Assembly (NCBI GenBank): GCA_015058625.1
Contig: SVCA01000003.1
Coordinates: 1 to 64,000 of the forward strand
Source: Pseudoselenomonas ruminantium
GTDB taxonomy: Bacteria > Bacillota > Negativicutes > Selenomonadales > Selenomonadaceae
DNA length: 64,000 bases
Direction of reading: 5' to 3'
Shown here: piece by piece, positions 63,952-64,000 of the stretch
Layout of the letters: every line of letters begins with the position of its first letter
Position numbering within the stretch: position 1 is the first letter of the stretch
Notes under the pieces: generated by a model
What the model saw: only the letters and a program-made list of their open reading frames with translations
Databases searched by the model: none
Told to the model about the DNA's origin: nothing
Program-made: the position numbers and the translations under genes

Positions 63952-63986
63952 AAAGAAGCAGCTGCATCATTTGCAACTGCCTCTTT
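63952..63986. terminator. terminator-like hairpin near window end
   Basis: AAAGAAGCAGCTGC pairs with GCAACTGCCTCTTT through G-U pairs and a seven-base loop; A and T runs flank it. It probably ends a gene that lies to the right of the window. Confidence 0.6.
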
Positions 63987-64000
63987 GTCACTTATTTATG

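Overview
The window joins two unlike regions of one bacterial chromosome, probably a Firmicute of the Negativicutes/Selenomonadaceae type. That placement is an inference from gene content and protein style; no rRNA is present to confirm it. Bases 1 to about 25,200 are visibly AT-rich and carry plasmid-like and transfer-like genes. From about 25,340 to the end the sequence is GC-richer and holds ordinary housekeeping genes.

Mobile region (1-25.2 kb). A leftward operon (12,330 down to the window edge) encodes a type IV pilus / type II secretion-like machine: a TraF-like S26 signal peptidase, a PilM-PilN fusion, PilO-like and PilP/GspC-like inner-membrane proteins, a secretin, a GspE-type ATPase, a GspF-type platform protein and three prepilin-like proteins, the last cut by the window edge. 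Embedded between the peptidase and PilMN is a complete partner-switching module: an RsbW-like ATPase, a PP2C phosphatase with a receiver-like N-terminus, and a STAS protein. Upstream lie a putative regulator, parB-parA, several small HTH regulators, and a replication block. That block has a RepA_N-DnaD initiator with iteron-like repeats inside its gene, a G39P-like helper, and a tiny opposite-strand transcription unit resembling a countertranscript RNA. Two divergent repressor pairs with palindromic operators, a DinJ-YafQ toxin-antitoxin pair, an XseA-like protein and a tyrosine integrase close the region. A near-identical palindrome occurs before a pilin gene, before parA and before the integrase. 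Together this reads as an integrated, self-replicating and partitioning element whose left end lies outside the window.

Chromosomal region (25.3-64 kb). First comes a SIMPL protein, an Xaa-Pro peptidase, aroQ and acyP. The conserved Firmicute block ireB-ruvX-yrzB-mltG-trhM-trhP follows (tRNA U34 hydroxylation/methylation, cell wall, Holliday junction). Next are a leftward branched-chain amino acid operon ilvN-ilvC-leuC-leuD-leuB-ilvB, divergent from mutY and a soluble FIST-type chemoreceptor, and a complete de novo pyrimidine operon pyrB-pyrC-carA-carB-pyrK-pyrD-pyrF-pyrE behind an attenuator-bearing leader. The right part has an AlkD-like gene, an orphan JetD-like gene, small proteins, ald, an aldose-epimerase-like gene, a UvrD-family helicase, and a thiol/electron-transfer cluster: a TlpA lipoprotein, a tiny CXXC membrane protein, a 4Fe-4S membrane protein and a small secreted cysteine-containing protein.

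Repeats worth attention are a roughly 196-bp fold-back between acyP and trhP, a triple-hairpin intergenic repeat after trhM, and a recurrent 12-mer TGACATGTCAAA. No tRNA, rRNA, CRISPR array or insertion sequence was recognised.
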